NCBI GenBank assembly: GCA_035525495.1
Contig: DATLED010000093.1
Span: 1 to 37,640 of the forward strand
Origin: DATLED01 sp035525495
Lineage (GTDB): Bacteria > Actinomycetota > Acidimicrobiia > Acidimicrobiales > CADCTF01
DNA length: 37,640 nt
Direction of reading: 5' to 3'
Under the pieces are notes generated by a model. That model was not told the origin of the DNA. It ran no database searches and saw only the letters and a program-made list of their open reading frames with translations. Below are positions 1 through 8,159 of the stretch, piece after piece. Each line of letters starts with the position of its first letter. The first letter of the stretch is position 1. The position numbers and the translations under genes were made by a program.

Positions 1-136
1 CGGGACGGGCGTCGCCCCGCTCGGCGCGAAGGTCCGCGAGGTCGGGCAGGGTGGCCTTGGCGCCGCGGAGAGCGTCGGACTGCAAGTCCTGGGACTCCGT
101 CAGCAGCCCGGCCAGCGATCGGTCATCGATCCGCAA
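1..136 (-). CDS. Partial gene running off the left edge, unidentified
   Basis: This is the first 45 codons of a leftward gene cut by the window edge. The frame has no stop, and nearly every codon ends in G or C, as in the neighbouring real genes. The proposed start is a TTG at 136-134, preceded on the minus strand by AAAGGA with a 7-base spacer, a good ribosome-binding site. The visible peptide begins (M)RIDDRSLAGLLTESQDLQS and looks like an amphipathic, helix-forming, soluble N-terminus without a signal peptide. I do not recognise the family. An upstream in-frame GTG near 210 is possible but lacks a comparable ribosome-binding site. Confidence 0.55.
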   Translation of the reverse strand, partial: MRIDDRSLAGLLTESQDLQSDALRGAKATLPDLADLRAERGDARP

Positions 137-230
137 GGTGAAATCCTTTGTGGGAAGAGTCCGCCCCCGGATCCCCGGGCTCGCCCTACTAACGACACCG
201 ACACCACACACGGATGACGAAACCGAGTCA

Positions 231-248
231 AAACCCGAAAATGGGTTT
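231..248. terminator. AT-rich inverted repeat between two leftward genes
   Basis: AAACCC and GGGTTT form a perfect 6-bp stem around a 6-base loop in the 221-bp gap between the surface-protein gene and the edge gene. Read on the minus strand, the second arm continues into a T run (GGGTTTTG), weakly resembling an intrinsic terminator for the gene ending at 358. It could instead be an operator for the edge gene. The rest of 137-357 shows nothing else clear. Confidence 0.3.
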
Positions 249-342
249 CGCGATGCCGCTCGGCAGAAAGACCTCGCGCGCAGGCCAGGAGGTGACGAGG
301 TCCCGGTCCGACAGTCCGGTGCCGCGGCGTCGGTTCGGCGTT

Positions 343-355
343 GTCCGGATCGGAC
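343..355 (-). terminator. Short hairpin just after the surface-protein stop codon
   Basis: GTCCG-GAT-CGGAC is a perfect 5-bp stem with a 3-base loop, 3 bases downstream of the TAA stop of the leftward gene ending at 358. There is no U-tract, so it is at best an actinobacterial-type hairpin terminator or an mRNA 3'-end stabiliser. Confidence 0.3.
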
Positions 356-357
356 GG

Positions 358-1635
358 TTACCTGTCTTGCAGTGACCCCGCCACCCGGTCGAGGGCGTCC
401 ATCAGGAGCCAGGCTTCCGCTCCGGCGTCGTGTTCGTGCAAGCTGCGCCGGAGATCGTGCAGCGACCGCTGGAACGGGGTCGCGACGGCGGGGCGCTCCA
501 ACCGCGACCCCGCCAACGCCAGCATCCCGACGGACAGCAAGGACAAGCCGATCAGCGACAGCGCCCCAGTGTCGCTCGTCCCGGTCGTTGCGACGCCGGT
601 CGACACCGATCCGGGGTCTCGTGCTCCGGTCGGGGTCGGTGCGGCGGTGGTGGTGGTGGTCGTGATCGGCGCGGCGGCGGGCACTGCGGTCATGTCGACG
701 GGGAGGGTCGTCGTCGTCGGAGTGGCAGGTGCCGACGCGGTCACGACGAGGAGGTTCGGGCGGACCGAGAAGTCCGTGTTGTAGTGGTAGCTGGACCCGG
801 ACTTGTCATAGATCGCGCTGGCGAGCTCTGCCGTACCAGTACCGATCACCTTGACGGTGACCCTCGAGAGGAGCGCTCCGCCGACTTTGCCACCTTCGTA
901 TCGCGCCGGGCCGATGCACGTGAGGTACGTCGGGCTCGTTGGAATGGGATCCCACCCGCAGGCGTCGGCGTACACCGTGTCGTTCGTCGCCCCAACAGGC
1001 TTCTCGTACGTCACGGCGACGCGAAGGACCTGGAAGATCGAGGACGGCAACGTCAAGAAGGACTCGAGCTGCTCGAAACCGGCCAGCGCGGTGTCCGCGT
1101 CGACGACGTAGGTGACCTCGTCGCCGACCGTGACCGCGGACGGCCCAGTGATGGAGTTCACGGAGTTGCGGTTCTGCGAGACGAGCCTTTCGACGAAGAG
1201 CTCACGGGGCGTCGGCGTGGCCGCGGACGCCCCGTCGGTCGACGTTGCCTCGATGACGTAGCCCCTCGTCGCGTCGTAGGAGGACGCCGCGCGCGCGACG
1301 GTGACGTTCCAGTACGCGTCACGGCAGCTACCGGCAGGGAGCAGCCCGAGGTCGATCGTCGCAGGACCCTCCAGCGACATCGCAGGGCTCGAGCTTGTCC
1401 ACACGAAGGAGGCGCTGACCGTGGCAGCCTCGCTGCCCGTGTTGCACACACGCCCGCCGACTGGATACGTCGCAGGGCCGACGCTCACGTCGTTGCTGTC
1501 GAGGCCGAGCACGTTCCAGGTGATGGCCTCCACGGTCAACGTCGTTGCCGCCGCCGCGGGTGTTGCTGCGGAGAGGACGAACATCACGAGACCGAAGCCG
1601 ACAGCCACGAGCGACGCGGTCCGGAAGTAGCGCAT
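358..1635 (-). CDS. Secreted, membrane-anchored surface protein with sortase-like signal and cytoplasmic tail
   Basis: 425 residues. Residues 1-30 form a signal peptide (MRYFRTASLVAVGF..., ending ATPAAAA). The exported part is rich in beta and Ser/Thr residues and resembles DUF11/choice-of-anchor-type surface domains; no catalytic motif is visible. A Thr/Pro/Ala-rich stretch (poly-Thr encoded by a GGT run near 645-665) acts as a spacer. VATTG at 348-352, followed by TSDTG and a hydrophobic helix (about 357-376), resembles an LPXTG-like sorting signal. Unusually, the helix is followed by a 49-residue charged tail (LERPAVATPFQRSLHDLRR...) rather than a few basic residues. The start at 1635 is chosen because it opens directly into the signal peptide; an upstream ATG at 1725 would add 30 non-signal residues. 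Function unknown. Confidence 0.75.
   Translation of the reverse strand: MRYFRTASLVAVGFGLVMFVLSAATPAAAATTLTVEAITWNVLGLDSNDVSVGPATYPVGGRVCNTGSEAATVSASFVWTSSSPAMSLEGPATIDLGLLPAGSCRDAYWNVTVARAASSYDATRGYVIEATSTDGASAATPTPRELFVERLVSQNRNSVNSITGPSAVTVGDEVTYVVDADTALAGFEQLESFLTLPSSIFQVLRVAVTYEKPVGATNDTVYADACGWDPIPTSPTYLTCIGPARYEGGKVGGALLSRVTVKVIGTGTAELASAIYDKSGSSYHYNTDFSVRPNLLVVTASAPATPTTTTLPVDMTAVPAAAPITTTTTTAAPTPTGARDPGSVSTGVATTGTSDTGALSLIGLSLLSVGMLALAGSRLERPAVATPFQRSLHDLRRSLHEHDAGAEAWLLMDALDRVAGSLQDR
645..665. repeat. GGT trinucleotide run encoding poly-Thr
   Basis: A short GGT/GTG tandem tract inside the surface-protein gene, read on the minus strand as consecutive ACC threonine codons of the wall-spanning spacer. 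Such a tract could vary in length by slippage without shifting the frame. Confidence 0.5.
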
Positions 1636-1760
1636 CCAGCCAGTTTGGTCGATCGGGGCGCTTCCGAGCTGTGAATCGAGGAATCCGCCGGCGTCCCGAC
1701 GGAGGGGGCAGCCGTCGCGCACCACGTCGCTGGCGGTCGATGGACGCTACCGTCTCGATC

Positions 1761-2378
1761 ATGCGGGTTTGGGCGGTAGGTGCCACGTTGCTGACCGTGC
1801 TGTCGATCGGGGCGTGTTCGGACTCCGACGGCGCGTCCGAGGCCAAGGCGCCCCGATCGTCCGCCAAGGTGACGACGGCGATCGACGCGACGACCGACGA
1901 ATCGACCACATCGACCGACGCGACGTCGGTCGCGGCCGACGGTTCCACCGTCGCGGCAAAGGGTTCGACCATGACCACGACCGCGAAGGCGAAGGCCAGC
2001 GGCGCCAGTGCGACGACCACCTCCACAGCGACCACAGGCGCCTCGAGCACGACCGCCTCTTCGGCGACGGGATCGGACACCACGGCGACCACGAGCGCGT
2101 CGACGACGACGACTGCCGTGCCGTTCCAGTCGCAGACGAGCCTTCGGATCCAGGGCCGCCGGTTCGACCCGAGCGACCTCGTCATCGGCCAGCGGACCCG
2201 CGTCACCGTCACGAACGGCGACGCAGAAGCACACACGTGGACGTCGGACAGCGGAGAGTGGAACTCGGGCCGGATCGTCGCCGGAGGCTCGTTCACCCAC
2301 AGCTTCACCCGCGTGGGCACGTTTGCTTACCACTGCGAGATCCACCCTTCGATGACGGGCTCCGTGACCGTCAACTGA
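1761..2378 (+). CDS. Cupredoxin-like copper lipoprotein
   Basis: 205 residues. The start at 1761 opens into a lipoprotein signal (MRVWAVGATLLTVLSIGAC), giving a lipidated Cys at residue 19. Residues about 25-120 are a Thr/Ser/Ala-rich low-complexity linker, suited to spanning the cell wall. The C-terminal 85 residues form a plastocyanin/cupredoxin domain: a His in EAHTW and the C-terminal cluster YHCEIHPSM, where Cys-x2-His-x2-Met plus the upstream His are the usual type 1 copper ligands. It probably holds copper on the outer face of the membrane for electron transfer or copper handling; the partner is not evident. An ATG at 1740 would add seven residues before the signal. It is divergent from the surface-protein gene across 125 bp. 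Confidence 0.85.
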   Translation: MRVWAVGATLLTVLSIGACSDSDGASEAKAPRSSAKVTTAIDATTDESTTSTDATSVAADGSTVAAKGSTMTTTAKAKASGASATTTSTATTGASSTTASSATGSDTTATTSASTTTTAVPFQSQTSLRIQGRRFDPSDLVIGQRTRVTVTNGDAEAHTWTSDSGEWNSGRIVAGGSFTHSFTRVGTFAYHCEIHPSMTGSVTVN

Positions 2379-2386
2379 TCGGACGC

Positions 2387-2400
2387 GGGCGTTCGCGCCC
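2387..2400 (+). terminator. GC hairpin downstream of cupredoxin gene
   Basis: GGGCG-TTCG-CGCCC forms a 5-bp stem with a UUCG loop, 8 bases after the stop at 2378. No U-tract follows. Its position just after an isolated gene fits a terminator. Confidence 0.4.
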
Positions 2401-2482
2401 TGGTCGTCCCGATTCGGGGTAGCGGCTCACTTGGCCGCGCACGTGGTTCCGAGCCGGCAACGATTGTGGACAGATCGGACAC

Positions 2483-2511
2483 TTGACTTGCCACCGGTCG
2501 AGCGACATGCT
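2483..2511 (+). promoter_or_regulatory. Candidate promoter for the propeller/ASH protein
   Basis: TTGACT at 2483-2488 matches a -35 box at five of six positions. After a 17-base spacer, CATGCT at 2506-2511 is a weak -10 (three of six). Transcription would start near 2518, at the edge of the inverted repeat at 2519-2539. Confidence 0.35.
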
Positions 2512-2518
2512 CACAAAA

Positions 2519-2539
2519 GCAACGAATCGCATTCGTTGC
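2519..2539. promoter_or_regulatory. Perfect 9-bp inverted repeat upstream of propeller/ASH gene
   Basis: GCAACGAAT-CGC-ATTCGTTGC is a perfect 9-bp inverted repeat with a 3-base centre, ending 14 bases before the ATG at 2554 and just upstream of the GGGGAG ribosome-binding site. It can act as a DNA operator overlapping the transcription start or as a 5'-end hairpin in the mRNA. Confidence 0.5.
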
Positions 2540-2553
2540 GGCGGGGAGCAGAG

Positions 2554-5500
2554 ATGACGAGGAAGCTGAAGGTCGCGCTGTTTGCCGCGATCGTTGCGAT
2601 CCTGGGTGTGTCCGGGTCGACGATCAGCGTGCTCACTTCGACGGCGAGGTCACCGAGGTCGACGCTCGACTCGGAGGAGCCCGAGAACGAGGCCCACGAG
2701 AAGAAGGAGCAGCGGCGACTCAACGCGAGGGCACACGCCGACCAGCACGGCAAGGTGAACTCCTCCGAGTGGCGCAAGGCCGCCAAGGAGTGGGGCGGCA
2801 TCGCCATCGACGCCTCTGCGCCCAGTGGCGCGGCCGGTGCTACAGGCGCGGACGCGCCCGTGGGTGCCGGGGGGAACGGGGTCGTGGGCGCGCAGTGGAC
2901 CCAGGTCGGTCCCGCGCCAAAGGTGATCGACGCCGAGCAGAACTACCAGGGCACCGGGCCCGACGCGGGACAGGTCGTCGACATCGCGATCGATCCGCGC
3001 AACACTTCGGACCAGGTCATCTACGCCGCGTTCAACGACGGCGGCATCTGGAAGACGACCGACGGCGGTGCCAACTGGCGGCCGAAGACCGACTACATGC
3101 CCTCGCTCTCGATGGGTTCGGTCGTCCTCGATCCCGGCAACCCCTCGATCGTCTACGCCGGAACAGGGAACATCTACAACAACGGCTTCTTCAAGGGCAT
3201 CGGCATCTATCGCTCGATCGACGGCGGTGACACCTGGTCGATTCCGGCGGGGAGCGCCGACCTGAACGGCTGCGGTATCCACGACATGGTCATGCCGGCC
3301 GCGAACCGCCTGCTCGTGGCCACCAACACCTGTGGCCTGATGCTCTCGATCAACGGCGGTACGAGCTTCGGCAACAACAGCCCCGCCTTCGACGACGGCG
3401 ACCCCGTCCTCGGCGGCAGCATCACCGACCTCGACCTCGACACCACGGCGGCCAACACGGTCTACGCGGGACGCTCGGGGCAGGGCATATTCCAGTCCAC
3501 CGACGGGGGCGCCACGTGGCCGACGAACCTGACCCCCGCGGGCGAGCCGAACATCCCGGCCTCTTACGGCTACGTGTCGTTCACCCAGTCCAGCGCACCC
3601 GACAACCAGACGATGTACGCCAACTTCGATGTGCCCGACCCCGACCCCGATGGCAGCGGGCCCACGCCGGCGCCGCCGAACAGCGCGCAAGCCGTCCGTT
3701 CGACCAACAGCGGTGCCGACTGGACGACCATCGGCACGGCCGGCAGCACCGTCGCCGCCGGCGGCGGTTGCCAGTGCGGGTACGACCAGACCGCCGGCGT
3801 CGATCCCGCGGACGCGACCCGCATCTTCTTCGGGTACCAGCAGCTCTTCCGCTCGACCAACAGCGGCGGCGCCTTCAGCAACGTCACCGACGGCTTGGTC
3901 CACTGGGACCACCACGAGATCATCTGGAGCCCTTCGTCCCACTGGGTTCCGGGCGACACGACGCCGCGCATGTACGTAGGCACCGACGGCGGCATCAGCT
4001 ACAGCGACGACGGCGGCACCTCGTGGAGCCACATCAACGGCAAGATCGCCACCAACCTGTTCCGCGCCATGGACATGGGGCGCGGCGCGACGGACGGCAC
4101 CGGCATCGGGGGTCCGAACAACGGCTGGATGTACGGCGGCTTCCAGGACACCGGCACGGCGCATCGCAACCCGACGCACGCCGGCACCGAATGGCACGAG
4201 GCCGTCGACGCCGACGGTGGCCCCGTCGCCGTCGACTGGCAGGACCCGCGCAACGCCTACGGGCAGAGCAATGGCGGCTACATCCGCACGGGTGATGGCG
4301 GCGCCAGCTGGAACCGGCCCGGATCGGCCAGCCTCTCCGGCGACTGCGACGGCGACGGCAACGGCGACCGTGGCGTCACGGGTGCCCCGGCCGTCGATCC
4401 GAACAACGGCTACAACGTGTTCGTCTCGATGAGCGGCACCCAGTGCGGCGGCGTGTTCCGCAGCTCGGACGCGACTGCGACGGGTCCGAGGGGCGACGAC
4501 TTCGCCGCGACGCCGATCTACGCCAACGGCGCGACGAACGCCGACGGCGGCTCCACGGTCGTCGCCATGAACTTGGTGCCGATCGACTCCGCCACGATGT
4601 GGGTGGGGAAGGCCGACGGCGACGTCGCCTTCTCGAACAACGTGCTCGCTGCCGACCCGGACTGGACGCATCGCACGGTCACGGGGAAGCCGGGCGGCCA
4701 GCCCGTGGCCGGCATCGCCGTCGACCCGACCAACACCGACATCGCCGTTGTCGTGTACCAGGGGCAGCCGACCGGGCTCGCCACCACGTCGCCGACCAGG
4801 CACGTGTTCCGCACGACCGACCGTGGCGTCACGTGGGCCGACATCAGCGGCACGGAGGCCAACAACCGGGTCCCGAACCTGCCGCTGTACTCCGTCGTCA
4901 TCGACCCTGGCACGAACCCCCACAGCATCATCGTGTCCACAGACCTCGGCGTGCTGCGTTCGTCGGACGACGGCGTGACGTGGCAGAAGCTCGGTCTCGG
5001 CCTGCCGAATGTCAACGTGACGTCGCTGCAGATCGACTACACCGTCCAGCCGTCGTTGCTGCGCCTCGGGACCTACGGGCGCAGCGCGTTCGAGCTCACC
5101 GCTGCCAAGGGGCCGCTCCTCGCCGTGAACGGCGACCTCTCCTTCGGGACGGTGTCCGTCGGCAGCAGCCTCACCAGGCCGGTGCAGCTGTTCAACGTCG
5201 GCTCGGAGACCCTGAACATCAACAGCTTCTTCCGGTCGTCCGGTAGCGCAGAGTTCCAGGTGATCTCCGGTCCGTCGACTCCCGTCGCCGTGGAGCCGGG
5301 CAACTTCATCGAGTACACGGTGCGGTTCGCACCGGTCGACGAGGGCGATGAGATCGCCTCGTTCCAGGTCAACAGCAACGACCAGTTCGAGCCGGTGAAG
5401 CAGATCCCCGCCAGTGGCACGGGAGCTGTCGGCAACATCGTCGTCTCCGGCGATCTCCGGTTCGGCACGGTGGCGCGTGGCACCCAGGCCATCCGCGAGG

Positions 5501-6801
5501 TCACCGTGTTCAACACGGGCGGCGGCGTGCTGAACCTGTCGTCGGTCGCCTTCGTGGGTGGCAGCGACTCCGCCTTCTCCGTCGTGAACCCTCAGGCTCC
5601 GCAGGCGGTCCAACCGGGTGAGCACCTGATGTTCACGATCAAGTTCGCACCGCCGGCCAACTCCGGCCCTGCAGAGCGCACGGGCACCCTGCGGATCCAG
5701 AGCGACGACCCGAACAGCCCGCCGACGTGCACGACGACCTGCGGTCGCGTGGACGTCCCGGCCAGTGGTACGCCGGGCGTGCCCGCGGCGACTGTGGGGT
5801 CGTCGTCGATCGGCTTCGGATCGGTCGCCGTCGACAACCGCACGACGCCCTCGTTCGTCGACAAGACGCTCGTGATCGCCAACCAGGCGTCGTGCCCACT
5901 GTGCGACCTGAGCGTCGAGTCCCTCCTGATCACGGGTGCGGATAGCGTCGACTTCACCCTGGTGTCGCCGCCCGCGCTCCCGACCAAGGTCGCCGCCGGC
6001 ACGCAACTGGAGCTGACCGTCCGCTTCAACTCGGCCGTCGAGGGGCCACGGTCGGCGACCCTGACGGTCAACACCGATGACCCGGTGACCCCCAGTTTCC
6101 CGGTGAGCCTCACGGGAAGCGGGCTCAAGCCCGCCATCGGTGCGGCACCGTCGCCGTTGATCTTCGGCCCGACCGTGTACTCGCCGATGTGCGGCGTCAG
6201 CTGCGGCGTCACCTCGCCGGTGGTGATCACCAACACTGGTCAGGCCGAGCTCATCCTCGACGTGCTCTCGCTGGGGGCCAGCCCGGCGTTCTCGGCGCCG
6301 GCGGCGACCACCCCCCCGACCCGCAAGCAGATCGGAACGACCCTCAGCGAGCCGGTGAAGTTCGCTCCGTCGGGTGGTTCCGCCCGCCGGCTCGAGTCCA
6401 ACCTGCACATCCAAGACTCGTTCCCCCTGGACCCGGGCAACGTGGTCGCGCGCGACGTCCTTCTGTGCGGCGAGTCCGTCGGTCGTGGATTCCGGGTGCT
6501 GGTCCGTGATCGGCAGGGCAACGTCGTGACGAAGGTGGACTCCATCAAGTTGGCGAGCGTCGGCGTCACGCCGAATGCCAGCTTCAACGTGAAGAACTCG
6601 CTGCTGACGACCATCGACGAACCGGTCTCCTGCCAGCAGATCCGGTTCCACTACGAGAACCAGAACCTCCAGGCGACGGATCAGTCGGCACCGCGAGGCT
6701 CGTACTACACGCTGACTGCGAGCGTCGGGAACAAGCACTCGACGGTGACCTTCACGCTGGCCCCGAACCAGTTCCGGACGATCGACATGACCGTCGGCTG
6801 A
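2554..6801 (+). CDS. Large exported Asp-box beta-propeller protein with ASH-type repeats
   Basis: 1415 residues. Start 2554 has a GGGGAG ribosome-binding site and opens into a signal peptide/anchor (MTRKLKVALFAAIVAILGVSG). After a charged linker (about 35-75), residues about 130-845 carry Asp-box (BNR) motifs of the S/T-x-D-x-G-x-x-W type, e.g. near 169, 222, 315, 484, 579, 754 and 804, as in sialidase/VPS10-type propellers. Residues about 860-1290 hold four immunoglobulin-like ASH/choice-of-anchor-D repeats, each opening with a FGxV/FGP motif (near 863, 968, 1087 and 1203). The last 120 residues form another beta-rich domain. No sialidase Arg triad could be assigned, so the propeller may bind glycans or proteins, or be a glycoside hydrolase of xyloglucanase type. 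It stands alone, convergent with the next gene. Confidence 0.85.
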   Translation: MTRKLKVALFAAIVAILGVSGSTISVLTSTARSPRSTLDSEEPENEAHEKKEQRRLNARAHADQHGKVNSSEWRKAAKEWGGIAIDASAPSGAAGATGADAPVGAGGNGVVGAQWTQVGPAPKVIDAEQNYQGTGPDAGQVVDIAIDPRNTSDQVIYAAFNDGGIWKTTDGGANWRPKTDYMPSLSMGSVVLDPGNPSIVYAGTGNIYNNGFFKGIGIYRSIDGGDTWSIPAGSADLNGCGIHDMVMPAANRLLVATNTCGLMLSINGGTSFGNNSPAFDDGDPVLGGSITDLDLDTTAANTVYAGRSGQGIFQSTDGGATWPTNLTPAGEPNIPASYGYVSFTQSSAPDNQTMYANFDVPDPDPDGSGPTPAPPNSAQAVRSTNSGADWTTIGTAGSTVAAGGGCQCGYDQTAGVDPADATRIFFGYQQLFRSTNSGGAFSNVTDGLVHWDHHEIIWSPSSHWVPGDTTPRMYVGTDGGISYSDDGGTSWSHINGKIATNLFRAMDMGRGATDGTGIGGPNNGWMYGGFQDTGTAHRNPTHAGTEWHEAVDADGGPVAVDWQDPRNAYGQSNGGYIRTGDGGASWNRPGSASLSGDCDGDGNGDRGVTGAPAVDPNNGYNVFVSMSGTQCGGVFRSSDATATGPRGDDFAATPIYANGATNADGGSTVVAMNLVPIDSATMWVGKADGDVAFSNNVLAADPDWTHRTVTGKPGGQPVAGIAVDPTNTDIAVVVYQGQPTGLATTSPTRHVFRTTDRGVTWADISGTEANNRVPNLPLYSVVIDPGTNPHSIIVSTDLGVLRSSDDGVTWQKLGLGLPNVNVTSLQIDYTVQPSLLRLGTYGRSAFELTAAKGPLLAVNGDLSFGTVSVGSSLTRPVQLFNVGSETLNINSFFRSSGSAEFQVISGPSTPVAVEPGNFIEYTVRFAPVDEGDEIASFQVNSNDQFEPVKQIPASGTGAVGNIVVSGDLRFGTVARGTQAIREVTVFNTGGGVLNLSSVAFVGGSDSAFSVVNPQAPQAVQPGEHLMFTIKFAPPANSGPAERTGTLRIQSDDPNSPPTCTTTCGRVDVPASGTPGVPAATVGSSSIGFGSVAVDNRTTPSFVDKTLVIANQASCPLCDLSVESLLITGADSVDFTLVSPPALPTKVAAGTQLELTVRFNSAVEGPRSATLTVNTDDPVTPSFPVSLTGSGLKPAIGAAPSPLIFGPTVYSPMCGVSCGVTSPVVITNTGQAELILDVLSLGASPAFSAPAATTPPTRKQIGTTLSEPVKFAPSGGSARRLESNLHIQDSFPLDPGNVVARDVLLCGESVGRGFRVLVRDRQGNVVTKVDSIKLASVGVTPNASFNVKNSLLTTIDEPVSCQQIRFHYENQNLQATDQSAPRGSYYTLTASVGNKHSTVTFTLAPNQFRTIDMTVG

Positions 6802-6859
6802 CCTGCTGGCCCCACCGATGCCGCGCGTCGCCGGCCGTTTCGCTGAGCCCCGTCGATGG

Positions 6860-7105
6860 CTAGGACGGGAGCCCGAGGGCGTTGGCGTCGTTGATCGAGA
6901 AGAACTCGTTCTTGCTGATCGGTGACGTGGCACCGTCGACGATGCTGCGCACCGTGTCGACGGAATCGGACGTGAAGAGGCACACGCCGCGTTTGCCGTC
7001 GGTGCTCGGCACAGCAACGCGCAGTGCCGTTCCCTGGGGCAGGTCGAGCTGCCCACCCCAGAACGCCTCCGGGTTGGAAATTTCGTGAATGGCTGCGACG
7101 TACAT
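6860..7105 (-). CDS. Small conserved-looking soluble protein, function unknown
   Basis: 81 residues. Its AGAGGAAG ribosome-binding site lies 3 bases before the ATG. The sequence MYVAAIHEISNPEAFWGG suggests a small alpha/beta (ferredoxin-like) fold: strand 'YVAAIHEI', a helix around 'NPEAFW', a strand 'RGVCLFTSDSVDTV' and a C-terminal helix. Short proteins of this pattern occur in actinobacteria as putative signalling or dimeric barrel proteins, but I cannot name the family. It lies 64 bp upstream of a co-directional methyltransferase stop and is convergent with the propeller gene (58-bp gap with no clear hairpin). Confidence 0.65.
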   Translation of the reverse strand: MYVAAIHEISNPEAFWGGQLDLPQGTALRVAVPSTDGKRGVCLFTSDSVDTVRSIVDGATSPISKNEFFSINDANALGLPS

Positions 7106-7169
7106 GACTTCCTCTTTCGTGGAGCCCCGGCCCGCGGCCGAGGGGTTGTACTGAAGGGAGGGCTTCTCT

Positions 7170-8063
7170 TCAGATCTCAGGCCGGCGGCCGGCGGTCAAC
7201 GCGACCGGCGCAGGCCAGGTGCGATCGACTTCGCGCACGTCCACGAGGCCTGCGCCTTCGAGCAGCGCTCGGGTCTCGGAGCCGTCGAGCAACGTTCCGC
7301 CCGAGCGGATCGTCCTGAGATCGCCGAGCGCACCCGCGATCGGGTCCTCCGGTCCGACGTAGCGGCCCAGCACGATCTGTGCTCCCGGCCGCATCGCGGA
7401 GGTCGCGTGGGCGACGGCGTCTTCGAGGATCGCGCGGGACAGGAAGATCACGGGCATCCACACCAGGTCGAAGCCGTCCTCGTCGTCGAACCCGTCGATG
7501 GCCGCCGCCTGCAACGTGATCCGCGAGCCGAGCCCGGCCGCGGCCACGTTCTGCCGCGCCAGTTCGAGTGAGAGCTCCCACGTGTCGAGGCCGACCACCC
7601 TCGAGTTCTTGAAGGTGCGGCAGAACGCCACGGCGAGCGCACCGACACCGGTACCGATGTCGAGGATGCGTACGCCCTCTCCGCCGAATCCGGCGCCCGC
7701 GATCAGCTGGGCGATGACGACGGAGCTGGCTCCTTGCCCCTGCAGGATCTGCGGATCGGTGTAGTACCAACCGCCACTGCGGAGGGGATCGTCGATGAGG
7801 TCGATGGCTTGGCGGAGCATCGTGGTCGCGTGGCCGATCACCGTCGCGCGCTCCCGCTCCCCGAGGTCGATGCGCAGGTCGGCGGCCCCCATGAGTTCGA
7901 CGACGCGGTCGAGCTGCGCGGTTATCGCAGGATCACCGGCCTCGCCGGCAGCGTCCAACTCGAGGCGTGCGATGAGCGCGGCCAGGCACTCCGCGCCGGT
8001 GATGAGCCGCATCGCCAGCGCCTGCATCTGGTCGAACGAGCTGCGCACTTCGATCGTGGTCAT
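7170..8063 (-). CDS. Class I SAM-dependent methyltransferase
   Basis: 297 residues. The N-terminal 100 residues are helical. The Rossmann-fold methyltransferase domain spans about 125-245, with SAM motif I ILDIGTGVG at about 131-139, motif II acidic end VVGLDTW, and a post-I/motif IV region FDLVWMPVIFLS. The C-terminus (GSETRALLEGAGLVDVREV) is the usual substrate-side cap of small-molecule methyltransferases. The substrate is unknown. It is leftward, between the small protein (downstream) and the TPR-LuxR regulator, 77 bp after the regulator stop. A strong hairpin lies in that gap, so co-transcription is uncertain. Confidence 0.85.
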   Translation of the reverse strand: MTTIEVRSSFDQMQALAMRLITGAECLAALIARLELDAAGEAGDPAITAQLDRVVELMGAADLRIDLGERERATVIGHATTMLRQAIDLIDDPLRSGGWYYTDPQILQGQGASSVVIAQLIAGAGFGGEGVRILDIGTGVGALAVAFCRTFKNSRVVGLDTWELSLELARQNVAAAGLGSRITLQAAAIDGFDDEDGFDLVWMPVIFLSRAILEDAVAHATSAMRPGAQIVLGRYVGPEDPIAGALGDLRTIRSGGTLLDGSETRALLEGAGLVDVREVDRTWPAPVALTAGRRPEI

Positions 8064-8118
8064 GACTGCGACGGTAAGAAATCGGGGGCACTTCCATCAT
8101 CGGGACCATGCCGCAATC

Positions 8119-8159
8119 TCCCCCTATGGCATGGGTGGATCTACCCATGCCGAGGGGAG
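8119..8159 (-). terminator. Long two-part hairpin overlapping the TPR-LuxR stop codon
   Basis: GGCATGGGT (8128-8136) and ACCCATGCC (8143-8151) form a perfect 9-bp stem with a 6-base loop. Outside a small internal loop, CTCCCC (8119-8124) pairs with GGGGAG (8154-8159). The stop codon of the leftward LuxR gene (8143-8141) sits at the loop edge. It is the strongest hairpin in this half of the window and probably ends or attenuates the regulator transcript; there is no U-tract. Confidence 0.5.

Noticed and set aside
645..665. Tandem GGT run as a phase-variation repeat
   Set aside because: The unit is three bases, so length changes would keep the frame; it is better explained as a poly-Thr spacer.
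2650..7056. A 1468-codon open frame on the minus strand, antisense to the propeller/ASH gene
   Set aside because: Its translation is Arg/Gly/Asp/Val-rich low-complexity sequence without motifs, a usual by-product of very high GC in the real gene, whose plus-strand frame has repeated Asp-box motifs, a signal peptide and a ribosome-binding site.
8119..8159. tRNA-like or CRISPR-like structure
   Set aside because: There is one stem-loop only, no cloverleaf or CCA end and no regularly spaced repeats; nothing of either kind was found elsewhere in the window.
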